A stretch of DNA of 45,500 nucleotides from Adiantum capillus-veneris (Eukaryota > Streptophyta > Polypodiopsida > Polypodiales > Pteridaceae), in assembly GCA_014529385.2 (NCBI GenBank), contig CM043959.1, positions 16,132,809 through 16,178,308 of the forward strand. Reading direction: 5' to 3'. The position numbers and the translations under genes were made by a program. Shown here in pieces: positions 10,284 to 22,541 of this stretch. The notes beneath the pieces were generated by a model. That model searched no databases. It was not told the origin of the DNA and worked only from the letters and a program-made list of their open reading frames with translations. Position 1 is the stretch's first letter. Each line of letters begins with the position of its first letter.

Positions 10284-12288
10284 TCACAGATGGGTTTTAC
10301 CCTTTTTTACCACCACTGTGAAGTCAAATTCTAGCAATATAATAAACCAGCGTACGATTCTCCCTTTATTGCAAGGTTTATTTACTAGGTACAAAAGAGC
10401 TTGATGATCCGTGAAGAACACAAATTTGTTTGCAAGCAAATAATGCCAAAATTTCTTTATAGCATAAATCATTCCTAACCCTTCCCTCTCGGTGGTTGTG
10501 TAGTTCTTTTCTGCACTGTTTAACTGTCGGCTTGCATAGCAAACCGGAAAATCCATTGTTCCGTCTCCATGTTGAGCTAGAATACTTCCAATTGCATATG
10601 CTGAAGCATCAATGTGCACATATCTTTTTCCAATCTGGTGCCTTTAGTACAGGTGCTGATATAAGGTTTTTCTTCAGCTTTTGGAATGAAGTTTCACACT
10701 CCTCGGTCCACTCGAAATTGATTAGCAACCGATACAGAGGTTGTGCGATAACCACATACATGTATATGAATCTTCGATAATATCCGCAGTGTCCCATGAA
10801 GGATTGCACTTGTTTCGCATTAGTAGGCCTGGGAAGGTCTACAATGACTTTGACTTTGTCTAGGTCTTTGGTTATGCCATTTCTTGAGACAATGTGTCCT
10901 AAGATTCGTCCTTGCTTAACCATAAATACACACTTTTCTGGGTTTAGACAGATTTGATATGTTCTGCACTTTTCAAAGATCTTTTGCAAATGGTCAATAT
11001 GTTCCTCTCGCAGAAGAGAGTGTACACACATGTCATCCATGTAAATTTCTAAGAATATTCTTAGGTATTCCTTGAATGCGTGAGTCATTAACCTCTGGAA
11101 AGTGGCTGGTGCATTTGTTAAGCCAAATGGCATAACTCAATATGCATAAATCCCCCATTCTGTGGCAAACGATGTTTTGTGTTGATCCTCCCTTGCTATT
11201 GCCAGTTGGTTGTATCCTGAAAACCCATCCAGAAACAAATAAGCCCATTTCTCGGCCACTCGCTCCAGTACATGTTCTGTGATTGGCAAGGGATAATTAT
11301 CCCTTATGGTTGCTACATTCACCTTCTTGAGGTTTACACACACCCGCAGTTTTCCATTATTTTTGGGAACTACCACAATGGGTGACACCCAATCTGTATG
11401 TTCAATCTCATAGATGAATTCCGCTTCCATCAGTTTATCAATCTCTTCCTTGATTCGTTTAGCAAATGTGTCATTATATGTATAAGGACGTTGTTTGCTA
11501 GGTTTTGCATCCGATTTCAAAGGAATTGTATGTTGGCATATCAATGGATCAACTCCTTTGAGGTCTTTATAGGACCAAGCAAACACATCTTTATACTTCG
11601 TGAGAAGTTGTGTTAGCTGTGCTTCCTCCTCAGGCTCTAAATCGTTAGCTATATAGACCGGCTGAGGCTTTTCACCTAGTTTTGCGAGGTCTATTCTTTT
11701 TGCATTTTCAGGCCCATCGTAAGATTCTTGGTTGGTTCTCTCCCTGATTGGTGGTGTCATGATGATTTTTATGTCTTGGATAGTAAATTTCCGATAGTGT
11801 GTTGGTACGTTCATGTTGCCCTTTTCTGACTCCCCTTTACCATCACTATCTTCTTCAGTATTCCATATATCTCTCAAAGACCGTTTCAGTTCTTGGTATT
11901 TCTGTTTACGCTCCAGTTTGGTCCACTCTTGGTCTTTTGTTGTTTCTTTTTTTGAATTTTGAGATTTTTGTGATTTTGTTTCGGTTTTAGCTTTTCGTAC
12001 CTGTTTTATTTCTTCTCGTGTTCTTTCTTTTCGATTTTTTGAGAATTTTCCTGATATTTGATCTTTTACACAATCCTCTGCTTTTACAAGCATCAAATAG
12101 TGAGTTTTACCTTTTATCCTGGGCATCAGGTTCTCTCTCACTTTCTTTCCTGCTCTTTTCCTCCTATAGCGTTCTTGGCGTCTAGGATGTTGATTAGCAA
12201 AATCATAAAACTTGATATTCTCGGCTTCATTTCCACGCTCACTTGAGGTGTCTAAACACTCATTATCTGCATCTTCATTTACTTCCAA
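10284..12288 (-). pseudogene. Reverse transcriptase and RNase H
   Basis: The N-terminal part (12288 to about 11650) is a Lys/Glu-rich linker. The RT follows: DVFAWSYKDLKG, WVSPIVVVPKNNGKLRVCVN, FLDGFSGYNQL, VMPFGLTNAPATFQ and the active-site YMDDMCVHS (about 11040-11030). The thumb has LGHIVSRNGI and SFMGHCGYYRRF. RNase H is in another frame after a one-base shift near 10615: HIDASAYAIGSILAQ, TTTEREGLGMIYAIKKF and FFTDHQALLYL give its acidic residues. TGA at 11137-11139 within GIYAY-stop-VMPFG fits CGA to TGA. The YMDD catalytic site is intact in sequence, but the polyprotein is not. Confidence 0.9.
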
Positions 12289-12329
12289 TTGTTCAGAGGA
12301 GTTGTAGAACTCTTCTTGTTCTGGAGGTT

Positions 12330-13799
12330 CTACCGTCTCTTTTTTGGTACAACGCTTACCATGTAATAGGGTAGCACATCGTAGCCATCCTTATCGCAAA
12401 ATTTTGTTGTTGGACTGTCGGTAATGGTACAGACATCCAATGTTGCCAGTATGTGTTCCCATTCTAGAGGTTCCAAGGCATCTTCAAGGAAAGGTTCCGG
12501 AATATACTCCTTGTCATCAATTGCTCTTTCTAAGATGCATTCCTCTTTTCTTAAGCTTCCACAATGTGAAGCTCCGCACATCCATAGCTCTTTTGGTTGC
12601 CCTAACCATGCTGGTAGTTCTGATCCTGCTACCGTAGCCGAATCAAACTCTTCCACTGGTGTTTGGTTTACATCTTTGTAACTATGGTCTTTCAGGTGTA
12701 TTTTAGTTGTCGTCTCGTCATGTCTGAGGTATATGTGGTCATAACCCCAATCTTGGACCATCTTCAGTTGTCACATAAATGGTCGTCCCAAGATTATCTC
12801 ATAATTGTTCTTTTTGTCAAAATCGACCATTGCAAATGTATGCTCATACTCGATTCCGCACAAAGTGAAAATTACTTTGTCTAAGAGTCCTAGAGGCTTC
12901 TCCATGAACCCATCTGCCAACTGCAGTTTCATTCTAGTAGCCCTCAGAGTTGGTTTTCCCCATTTTTTCCAGATTTCCTTGGTGGCGATAGCAACTCCCG
13001 CTCCACTATCAAGAATAGCTTTGGAAACTACTCCTTGGAATTCTATCGGCAGCGTCGTATTTCCATCTTCTCCCTCGTAATATTCTCCAACCTTATTCAA
13101 TGGTACTGGTCTAGTGTTTAGGTTAGGTCTGTCCAACTCCCTGATTCCTTCTTGGGCCTTCAAGGTGGGGTCTTTCACTCCAAATTTTTCTAGGCATTTT
13201 CCTACTGTGGTCCACATGTTTGGCCTTAACCTTAGGAGTTCTTCTAACGTGATTGTGCATGCCACCGGGGTGGATAACGGCTCAATCAATCCTTGTGAAT
13301 CCATCACCTTGTTATTAGAAAGTCTTTGAGATGGGATTGCTCTCACTTCCGACTTAGCTTCATATTCTCCCAGGTAAGAGGGTAAAGTTCTCAAAGAGTC
13401 TGGTTGGCTGTGCCCCGAACTAATAGATCCTTGGTCTCCCTCTTGTAAATGTATCTCAAAGTTCATTTGTGATCTTGCCTCAAATTCTTCAATAGGAGGT
13501 AAGATCACGTTCTTTTCTTTTCTCGTGCTATTCATGTGGTTACTCATCCTATTAGCCTCGTTGGCCTCTCGGATTTGCTTCCACAGATCATTTAGACCGT
13601 TACCGTCCTTTCCCATTTCTGCCAATATTTTAGGATGGACCCCATCACTTGCCCCATCGGTGGTATTTGGCACTATGATAGGATCTCCTCTGGACTCATA
13701 ATCATTAGTGAGTCTTTCCTTTGTTTCTTCATGTTTCTCTAATGTTGGTTGGATAGGGGTTGGAGCTGGTGCGTCATGACAATTTTCCGGTTTACCCAA
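12330..13799 (-). pseudogene. First aspartic protease region of the retrotransposon
   Basis: A linker of about 250 residues leads to a retropepsin-like domain: VVSKAILDSGAGVAIATKEI (catalytic DSG near 13000), then ADGFMEKPLGLLDKV and NYEIILGRPFM. TGA at 12771-12773 interrupts FM-stop-QLKMVQDW, and the frame continues as an acidic segment to 12330. A frameshift in the A-rich run near 12345 joins VVPKK to TVEPPEQEEFYN, leading into the RT segment. TAA near 13804 (SLM-stop-DPLGK) separates it from gag. Confidence 0.8.
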
Positions 13800-13804
13800 C
13801 GGGT

Positions 13805-16800
13805 CTTACATCAATGATTGAGCCGTCTCGATCATCTTTTTACACATATCCAACCTCTGTTTTTCTATTTTTGCATATGGATAAGTCATCCACATTTGCT
13901 CCTGGGTTTGGTTCTTTTTAAGTCGAGCTTCATAAGCTTTTAGAAGTGCATCCAGCTGCTCGTTTACCTTGTCTACCAGTACAGATCCTCATGATCCTGC
14001 ACTTTTGGGCCCTGCTATTTCCTTGGGTGCTATGGCTACTGTGGTGTGTGAGCTTAAGCTAGCTAGATCCTCTAACCGCTCCAATCTCTTCTTTGTATGT
14101 CTCAACTCATCAGATAGGGCTGTTTGCTCTCGTTCTTTCCTGGCTTTCCTACGCGCCTTTCTAGCTTTCCAAGTGCTTCTCTGATTTTTCGTTTCTGAAC
14201 TTTGGGCATCGGTTTTTGGTTCTTCTACTATGGATTCGTTCGTCCTTCTTTGGGCTTGGGCTCGTGTTACCGCCTGAATAGGTATGATTGTTTCATTTTC
14301 CGATCCTCCACTGGAAGGTACTGTTTCTAACATGTTCAAGGTGGTTTTTGCTCCTTTGCTCGGATTTTTAGGGCAATCGGGAATCAAATGAGTAACTCCA
14401 CATTCTGGGCAATACGCATTGACTCTAATGATTTCATCATGAGGACAGCCTCTCAGCCAATGGTCTCCGCCACACTTGTAACAGGGTCCCTTGGGTTGTT
14501 GAGGTGCTCCTTGAGCCCCTCTTTGCTGGTAAGCCTATCTCTGTCCGCCCATGCCTCCATTGGCTATGAACAACAATGTTCGTTCATCTAAGCTATATCT
14601 TCCTTCTCCTGTAGCAGTTGGTGGTCCTTGATTCCCTATCATGCTCCATGGTTCTGGTGTCGAGGGTTCTTCCGGTGGATAATAGACAGGGTTTGCCGTA
14701 TATCCATTGGGATCTTCATAATATGCATGCATGGGCACCAAAGCCTTTTCTTATGATTCGGTTACTGTTGGTGTGTATCTGATACCAATTGGTCGTAAAC
14801 CTGGTAGGGGTGGTTGTTTCCCCAACACCGGTTGTGGTCTTTCTACACCTACAGGTCCTGGTAAGTTGCCTGCTTGATATCTGGGCATCGGTGGAACTTG
14901 AGGGGAAGCTACTGGAGCTTGGGGAGCGTAAGGTCTCTCCCTCACATATCCCTTGTTATAGTAACATTCCTCGGTCCCATGGTTTGTCCATTTTTGTTTA
15001 GTAGCACACCACTTGGGCTGTTTAGCCTGGGGTTTGGCGTACAAGTTGATCTTTTTTAGCACTTCATCTACGAGATGCTCCTGGTTTACCGCTATTTCGC
15101 CTTTCAGTGCTGTCTTGGAAGACTTGCTCCCACTTTGTTGTGAAGATGAATCGTCATCAAGGTCCTTGAACTCCACTTCTTTGTAGACCGCACAATTTTC
15201 CACAAGGTACAGAGCCTCCTTGGTCAACTCATTCAACATCGTGCTCATCTTCATATGTAAGTCTTTCTGGAGATCTGCATTCCTTAGTCCTTGGATGAAT
15301 ATCAGCATAAGTCTGAACTGAGTTGGCAGTTCTTCAACAGGACAGAACTTAACATATCTTTTTAGTCTTAGGACTTCCTTCCGTACAGATTCTCCATCTT
15401 TTTGTTTGAATTTATGGATTTGTGAGACGATATTATGAGCTATTCCCCTGTGAGATAATTCCTCAATAAACTCATCAAACACTTCCTCCATCGACTCAAA
15501 GTCTCTACGCTCCATAGAGTCAAACCAAGTTGCAGCATCATCCTCTAGGGTTAGTCCAAACCCTGCAAATTGGGTAGAAAAATCTAACACCTCTTCGGCT
15601 CTAATTACACGCACAAAGGCTGCTACATGATCTCTTGGGTCTCTATTTCCTGTGTATTTTTTGTTTACCCATTTTTGCACTTGAGAAGGTCTAATTCTGC
15701 GATGGTCTACAAACCTCATCATTGGATCACCCCGTCCAAGTCGATACACCTCCTCAGGCCTTCTGTAATAGGCTGGTTCCTCTCCCAACGGTGCTCCTAA
15801 GGCATAATTTCTAACGGTTCTCACTGGAGGTGGTTCTTCTCTTCGAACTCGTTCCATGGGTGGTCCTCTAGGCTCGGTCGACCCTTGTGTCTTTGGCTTA
15901 CTCTCTGCTTGATACCTTGAATAGTGTGGTGGTTCTTGCAAATCCCTGAGCCCTCGTGTGGCTTGATAACCATCTCGGTTTTGGTCTGGTTCCATTGTTG
16001 CACTCTGTCGAAGCCATGCCTGCAATGATGGCTGTTTTGCTGGTTGGTCTTGGTTGTTGAATGCTTGCGGTCTAGTGGAATGTGAGGTAGTGTCATACTC
16101 ATCTGAAAATGGATTTGTTGACTTGCTTGGGGTGTGAGCGGCTCTCGGCATTTCCTCAGGGGTATATGTTGATGCTCCTGGACCTGTTGCTCTTTCTACT
16201 TCCTCTGGAAGAATACGTTGGTATTCTCGCCCGTATCTATCAACAAAAACTATGCCCTTCCTCGTAGCAGTTTCATAAGAGAATAAGTAAAGAACCTTGT
16301 CTTTGCTTAGTTCGTTTACATATGGTTCTTTGCTGCGAAAGTAAGAGACAATTCCCTCACTCTCATGTTTGTAGATTCCCACATTCTTGTTATAAGTTGG
16401 AATCCTGGTTGTTTTCTTATCATACATAAAAATAGCTTTGGGCCGATCAATGTTTGGTGGCGGTTCTTGAGTTTCTGAAACCATTTTCCCTTTTGCCACG
16501 TTATCTCCATATCTGTTGTAATCTTGAGGGTTGCTAACTATTAAATAGTGGTTTCCCTTTTCATCTCGGAATCTATCTCCATCATCATACACTCGGATTA
16601 TCTCCAATCTTTGAGCTGGCCTCTCTTCGATACAAATGTACTTGCGGCCTCGATAGTCCGAATAGACTAGGGCTCCTCTTAAGTTTGTTCCCTCTAAGAA
16701 GATCACCGTGAGCCTGGAATCATTCAAAGGATTTTGGGAGGTGATTCCTCCTCGCATAGGTCCATCATAGGTGAAACCTCCTGGCTGTTGACTACCCATC

Positions 16801-16928
16801 ATGAAGAAAGGTTTGTCTGACGAAGTGTCAGTATCACTACCTTCCTCAATAATCGGTGCTAGCGGATCTAGCTTTGCCTGAGTTACACTCTCTTCGGTGG
16901 ACACTAAGCTACCTTGGTCACCTGCCAC
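13805..16928 (-). pseudogene. Gag with two zinc knuckles
   Basis: The start at 16928 opens a 725-codon frame. An N-terminal region of about 330 residues of unknown role precedes a retrotransposon-gag domain: KYTGNRDPRDHVAAF, AATWFDSME, MEEVFDEFIEELSHRG and FCPVEELPTQFRLMLIFIQG. TAA near 14750 (TES-stop-EKAL) and TAG near 14534 (GQR-stop-AYQQR) interrupt the C-terminal part, which carries two CCHC-type knuckles, CYKCGGDHWLRGC and CPECGVTHLIPDC (about 14480-14375). A charged coiled-coil-like stretch (KARKARRKARKEREQTAL, DELRHTKKRLERLEDL) follows and TGA lies near 13988. Gag coats the RNA and forms the particle. Confidence 0.85.
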
Positions 16929-17392
16929 CTTCTAGTCTCTAACAATGTATCTTCCTGATCTTAAATTCATCAAACTTATCAATGCAATTTATCACAAATT
17001 CAACCACTCACCTGGCAATGGGTCAATTTCTGCACAACTTCTTGCTTTGTTGCTGAATATACCTGTACACAAGAGTTTTAATTTCGGCAATTGAATCAAA
17101 GCATTTATCTGCTAGAGGTTATCTTAGTAATGATTGGTATAACTAGAGAGTTAATCTCAACCACTACTGTATTTTATACACTGCTGATGTTTTGGATTAG
17201 GTTTGCTAATCTGAAACAGTACTTCCCTCTGATGTTGGCCAATTTACGCGAAAAAGTCTGAATTCGGTCCTTGCTTCGTCAAATGGGCAAACAAGGTCCA
17301 AATTCACTTCTGAAAGAAGTTCTGGAACCCTTAAGCCAAATGGAACCTCACTGTCTATGCCAGGTCAAATTTTCTCTGCAGTATGCCCCAAT

Positions 17393-17416
17393 AGACATCC
17401 TACGAGTAGGATGTCT
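17393..17416. repeat. Leader palindrome copy 1
   Basis: It reads agacatcctac-gagtaggatgtct, an almost perfect inverted repeat of 24 bp. Confidence 0.85.
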
Positions 17417-17670
17417 CCTGTTGTGTTTTGCCTGGATTTTTGCATTGTTGTTTCCCCTTGTTGTGCTGAGCTTATAGCTGCTTTTACTTTTTGATTTGGA
17501 CACCTATTAGCTAGTCAATGAGTCAGAAATCTGTTCCGACGGCCTGTTGATGGTATTGATCAATCTAATCAACTCCAAATTGGACCAAAATTGACTAGGA
17601 GGCTTGCCTTAGGCTATATAACACCTAACAATGCTCAAAGTCAAATTCTGGCTTCATTTTCTTGCATTAA

Positions 17671-17690
17671 ACATCCTACGCGTAGGATGT
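17671..17690. repeat. Leader palindrome copy 2
   Basis: The 20-bp sequence acatcctacgcgtaggatgt is a perfect palindrome. Confidence 0.9.
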
Positions 17691-17793
17691 CTTTTTCTTC
17701 AGAATGGCTTTAAACTCAAGGCTCAAGCTCCCCTTGAGTTGCTGATCACTTTGGTATACTCAGAATTCAGTTTGGAGTCCCAAATCACTCAGA

Positions 17794-17817
17794 AGACATC
17801 CTATACGTAGGATGTCT
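17794..17817. repeat. Leader palindrome copy 3
   Basis: It reads agacatcctata-cgtaggatgtct, palindromic over 24 bp with a central mismatch. Confidence 0.85.
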
Positions 17818-18234
17818 TTTTGGCCTGCTTGACCCCAGATTTGTCCCACAGCTTCCCCTTGATGTCAGTATCCCAGTGGTATACTTAGATTTTGATTTGA
17901 ATGTCAAAAGTCCCAAACTTCAGCTGTTTTTGCTTTTTCAGTCAAAAGTGCCAAAGTCCACTTTGAACCCAATTTTCTTACCCAAATGAGGTGGAACCCC
18001 TTTCAGTCACTCAATATATCATGCAAGACATACTCATGCAGCCATCTTATGGTTTTGGTCTCAAGTTAATGTTTTGGCACTATTTGGGTAGGATGTCTAG
18101 CAATTTCAGTCTATCTGGCGTTATCCTGTCAAGATATGGCCATATTTCCATTTTCCAGTTGAAATTAGGGTAAACCCTACCTTCTGAACACACTGGTCAA
18201 CTCAAAATCCCCAAATTCCTCCCAGATTGGCATG

Positions 18235-18260
18235 TAGACATCCTACGCATAGGATGTCTA
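18235..18260. repeat. Leader palindrome copy 4
   Basis: It reads tagacatcctacg-cataggatgtcta, palindromic over 26 bp with a central mismatch. A half-site, gtaggatgtcta, also lies near 18089. Confidence 0.85.
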
Positions 18261-18790
18261 TTGGCTTAAAATTAAAGTCTTTTCTGACAGGAATGCTCCT
18301 GATGCTCTGTAGATCTATCAAAAACACTCACAGTAACTTTTGGACTTCAATTAGGCTTTCAACCACACTTTTGCGTCTTTTTGCGTCTTTTACAAACTTG
18401 TAATGATTCTACCAAGCAAGTGTACATGCATGAAATGCTCTAGATCTGAATCATGATGTCCTACTTACTCTACTCCTACCTCTCATGAAGAAATGGTGAT
18501 AATGGTGTTTTTGGTTGCTTTTTGGCCTCTCCGGACTCTCAAGCTCTCCTCTCACCGCTTCTACCACTCCAACTCCTACTCTAGAACTCGACTACTACCT
18601 AAAACTACCTAAGTCTACCTCCTCTACCTAAGTCGAAGGATCTAGGCCAGACACATGCTTCCTAGACTCCCTCTAAGACCTAGAGAGTCCTCCACCCTCT
18701 GATCCTATCTAAATGTAAAGCGAGACTCTTGGCAAGCCAAAAATCCCAATCCTCAAAGATTAGTCTCGGTCACCTACCTAAGGTTTTCGT

Positions 18791-18807
18791 CCCCGGCAAC
18801 GGCGCCA
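18791..18807 (-). other. Primer-binding site, tRNA-Asp type
   Basis: On the plus strand it reads ccccggcaacggcgcca, which is the 3' end of plant tRNA-Asp including CCA. The minus strand is therefore complementary to that tRNA end. It sits one base from the end of the LTR. Confidence 0.85.
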
Positions 18808-18808
18808 A

Positions 18809-19751
18809 TGTTGGACGGATACGTCGCGATGGACGTCAGCACAGCGAGAACTCACCTAACATGTAATGTCAGCTAAGGACGAAGCTCGACCCGCAGGCGC
18901 GTGGAAGCAAGCATAAGGTGTCAACCTACACTCGACTGACTCCTAACTAATTCCTACAGAGGTCCCTACCAATTGTCTAAGTCACAGCCTTCAAGAGTGC
19001 AAAAGAGGAAACTTCCTACAACGCTTGCTAGAGCCGAACACCCATCAAACACTTTCGAAACACCATAGAACTTGAAGGAGACCCTATTAATACCTATAGG
19101 CTGCTCTCCCTAAGGTCTATGAACCAAAATCACGACCCAAAACACCCAGTGCAGAAACAAGTAGTATGTCTGGCCAAAATCTTCAGGTCTTCGTTTCCGA
19201 AATCTGAAGTGCCTAATGTGTAGTTCTACTCAATGTGAACGCGTGGATATGCTGCAATGCAAAATCAGATAACGTATGCTCACCCAAACAACCGATGAAG
19301 CTCGTAGAAGGAGCTCCCAAAGCCAGACCGTACGTGCGCAATGTTGGTATCGGCGCGTAGCTCTAGTCGGGGGCAACACGCTGCACTTTTTTGCACTCGA
19401 TTTCGACCACCGTAGCACACGTAGCGTCAAGACAAGCTCACACTCTCTCTCTCTCTCTCTCGTACACCGTACGCTCACTCACAGACTTCAAACTTATTTT
19501 CAAAATGACAAAAGGTTTTTTCATTAAGGTCAAAAATTGGTATATATACCTTACAACTTCTCAAACCCTAAAGTTCCAAAATCAACCAATCTACTCAATC
19601 TAACTATCAAAACTGGGATACAATCTGGAAACTTCTGTAATTCCCAATATTTACAAGGTGAAAAATCGGGTTTTCCTCAATGAATGAATAATTACAAAAA
19701 TAATAGTCCGTCGAGTAGTTAGATGCCGTGGGGTGTGTCCAGCCTCTAACA
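18809..19751 (-). repeat. 5' LTR of the minus-strand Ty3/gypsy element
   Basis: The inner edge is fixed by the primer site; the LTR starts TGTTGG on the plus strand. The best outer edge is CTAACA at 19751, giving TGTT...AACA ends and about 943 bp. Directly beyond it an exon of gene A is open in frame. A short CT microsatellite lies inside (19442-19461). I could not find the partner LTR in the window, so the outer boundary rests on the TG...CA rule and the adjacent reading frame. Confidence 0.65.
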
Positions 19752-22458
19752 GCGAGGCATCCTTTCCGAAGCTTCAAAAGAGAACTTCAGACTTCAAGGT
19801 AAAAAACGCGTCGATCTTTGGGTGGATGGCAAGATGTATCATGAGCATCTTGTCACCAACTCAACTCCACCGTTCAGAAACATAACTTCATTGCTGAACT
19901 ACGTAGGAGACGGTTATTCTGGTTTATATGGCTACACCAAGCATTTGGCGGCCAGAAATGATATTCTTAAGCTTAAGAGAGACCTTGTACACAAAGAACT
20001 TTTGCTTGACGCAAATTGTGACAGAGTACGCTCAGCAACAACTGAAAGGCAAGGACGAAAGCATCACGCAGCTCACGCAGGATCTCAGAGAAAAAAATAC
20101 TATCTTGGGTCCTCGGTTAAGAGAACGACGCTTACGAGACATTGAACAGCTGAAAGTTGGTTCTGGGTGTTTGAAGAAGAGGGTTAAAGCAATCAAGTAA
20201 GATTATCATTCAAGCAGGTTCAATTCATCTTTACATTTGTAGTTTTATATCTTACTTTTCATATTTATGCTTAGATCGTTGCTACATCCTCAGTCAAATA
20301 TTGACAGCAACACACCAACTTCTTCAATTCCTTATGGTCTCATACTAAAACGCAAAGATGTCGCCGGACTTTTGGACGATAAGCGCTACTGCAAGATTGT
20401 TGCTAAGCAACTTGACACTCTTTCGAAACAGAATCAACTCCAAGTACGTGATGTTCAGTCAATTCTAGATGAAGCCGGAATATCCAACAAAGGTTATTCT
20501 GCAATTTTTAGGTATGTCTGGTGTTTGAATCAATTATCTTCACCTGTCAAATCAAATGTCTGCAATTTTTAGGTATATTGGGTATGTGTAGCATTTGAAA
20601 ACTTGGAAATAGTCCATTTACTTAATTTTCTGTTTACAGAACTATGCAGCAACAACAAAGTAAGAAGTTCAATCTCAAGCACACGTTGCTGCCAAATCCT
20701 TTCTCCATTCGAAAGACAAGACTGGAGGTCAACCAGGAAGTGCTTCGGACATTGGGCACTCCTTTTCACATTGAAGCAATGTACAGATCGCCATCAGCGG
20801 AGGAAGTGGTCTATGACAAATACAATAATATATTTTATGATTTAGTAGCTTTGCAGACATATATTGTTCAATTGTTCGAGGTTTCTCAAGAGGAATGCAA
20901 TGGAGTTTTGAAGTTTGTGCTTAAACTGGATGAGTGTGAGCTAGTGAAAGAGACAACGGTTGAGCGTGTCACAATAACACTTATGAATAGAGCATTAGAT
21001 GAAAGCATTTCTTCAGACGACCCTAGAAACTTTAGCGTGCAATCCGAAAACAATATTTTCTTATTAGCCACATTCAAGGTTTGATATCAACAAGTTTTTT
21101 CTTTAAAAAATGGTTAGACGTGTTTCATTTGATTGGTTTGGTTTTCCCATTTCAAGTGCCTGCAGAGAATTTCGATATTCTTAACTAGGTTTTCCATCAA
21201 ACAAGTATTCCTGAAGTCATAAGCGAACAAAGAAATGGAAAGACACTCGATGTATTAGGCATGGGTTCATACACAGTAGAGTGGCATATGGCTGGAGATC
21301 TCAAAACCCTAAAGTGTATGTACAACATCTCAAAAGGAGCAACAAGTAAAAGCCCTTGTTTGTATTGCATGGGAGGAGTCATTGGTCTTGACAAAAGAAA
21401 TTGGAGGAGAGCACCGGACAGGCACTTGCAGGACCTTAACTTCCACCCAGTGTTGGATATTCCACTATCCAGAGTACATATTTGCACGATGCATGCACTC
21501 TGCAGAATCATTGAGAAACTTATGTTTCTGTACATTTGTTTTGCTTGGACCACTTGGCCAGCATCAGCAAAACAAAGGGCTATATTATCATTGGAAACAG
21601 TTTTCTCATATATGGGCTTGCATGGAGGACATGTGAAAATATAACAGGACGAGAAGAGGTCTAAGAATGGTCGAGATGTGCCAAAGAATTTGTCTATTGG
21701 CGGTGTGAAAGCTTGTCTCTTCTTGTCGATGCCAACAAGTGGCAGACAACGCAAAAGCCAAAGTGCTCAGGAAAGGTTGACATTGAGATACAACCAGTGG
21801 AGAAACCTACACAATGCAGTGGTTGACCACGCAGACAATGGTGCAGCAAGGACTCGCAAAGCGAACGTGTGAAAAATTTTGGATTCCATATTCAAGTTTT
21901 GTGAGCTCAATACTTGGAGAGATACTGACTATACATTGTTTCAAGACGCTCTGGAGACCTTCCACAGGTCTTTCAGAGCTGCATGGACAAATCAACACAT
22001 AACGCATTACATGGCATATTACTTTATTTGATAAAATTGTGATTATATATTTACATATAAACAATAGGGTGGTCTTTTTTGCAGCATATCATATGCAACC
22101 ACACGCCTCGGATGCTAGACAGTATGGTAGCTTGGCTATATGGTCTACACAAGGTATGGAGAAAACTCACTACCAAGCCTGTACTGGCTATTTCAGCCAC
22201 ACTCGTCACGGAGGTGGTGCAAACAAAGCCAACAGTTTGGAGGAACTACATCAATGGACTTATCGAAAACTTATGCATAGAACACACCAAAAGGAATGTG
22301 TCAAAGACAGTCAGATTGGCCAAGCAATGAGATTAGCAAGCAAACGATGGAAGAAGGAAATATGGGAGGCATCTTCTGCGGCATCGCGACATGCAGAGTG
22401 GCGACTTCAAAAAGAACGCATTGGAAAAACTTGGACAACTCCGACCCAAGTTGTTTGA
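19752..22458 (+). pseudogene. Gene A: transposase-like protein, 5' truncated by the LTR
   Basis: Exons by GT-AG sites are 19752-20196, 20275-20511, 20640-21078, 21189-about 22012 and 22085-22458. The first is open from the LTR edge (GILSEASKENFRLQGKKRVD), so the N-terminus is missing. The last exons carry VEWHMAGDLKTLKCM, then CLYC, then ICTMHALCRIIEKL, and in the final exon WSTQGMEKTHYQACTGYF followed by HTRHGGG. The order aspartate-x-lysine, C-x2-C, histidine-helix and G-M-E-K resembles RNase H-fold (DDE-type) transposases of animal and protist elements, from my memory of such sequences; the superfamily is not assigned. Breaks are a frameshift near 20020, TAA at 21642-21644 and TGA near 21870. 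The gene converges with B, about 85 bp apart. Confidence 0.45.
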
Positions 22459-22541
22459 GACTTCCTAAAGATAGCACATTGTAACACACTATAATTTTTT
22501 GTGATTAACATAATGTACTCATTGTTTTGAGAGAAAATGTA

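Larger units (their letters stand above)
16929..18790 (-). other. Untranslated leader of the retrotransposon
   Basis: About 1.9 kb between the primer site and the gag start has no supported coding frame on the minus strand. It carries four copies of a palindrome built on acatcctacg/cgtaggatgt, listed separately. Long leaders are typical of Athila/Tat-type elements and hold packaging signals in better-known retroelements. Confidence 0.6.
7105..19751 (-). mobile_element. Ty3/gypsy LTR retrotransposon, Athila/Tat-like, degraded, 3' LTR not found
   Basis: Reading on the minus strand the order is: LTR (18809-19751), tRNA-Asp primer site, a leader of about 1.9 kb, gag with two zinc knuckles, protease, RT, RNase H, integrase, a second aspartic protease and a basic tail. 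The long leader and tRNA-Asp primer resemble Athila/Tat elements. At least eleven in-frame stops and about four frameshifts break the polyprotein. The right LTR edge lies directly against an open exon of gene A, so the element appears to have inserted into that gene. The left end is uncertain. Confidence 0.75.
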
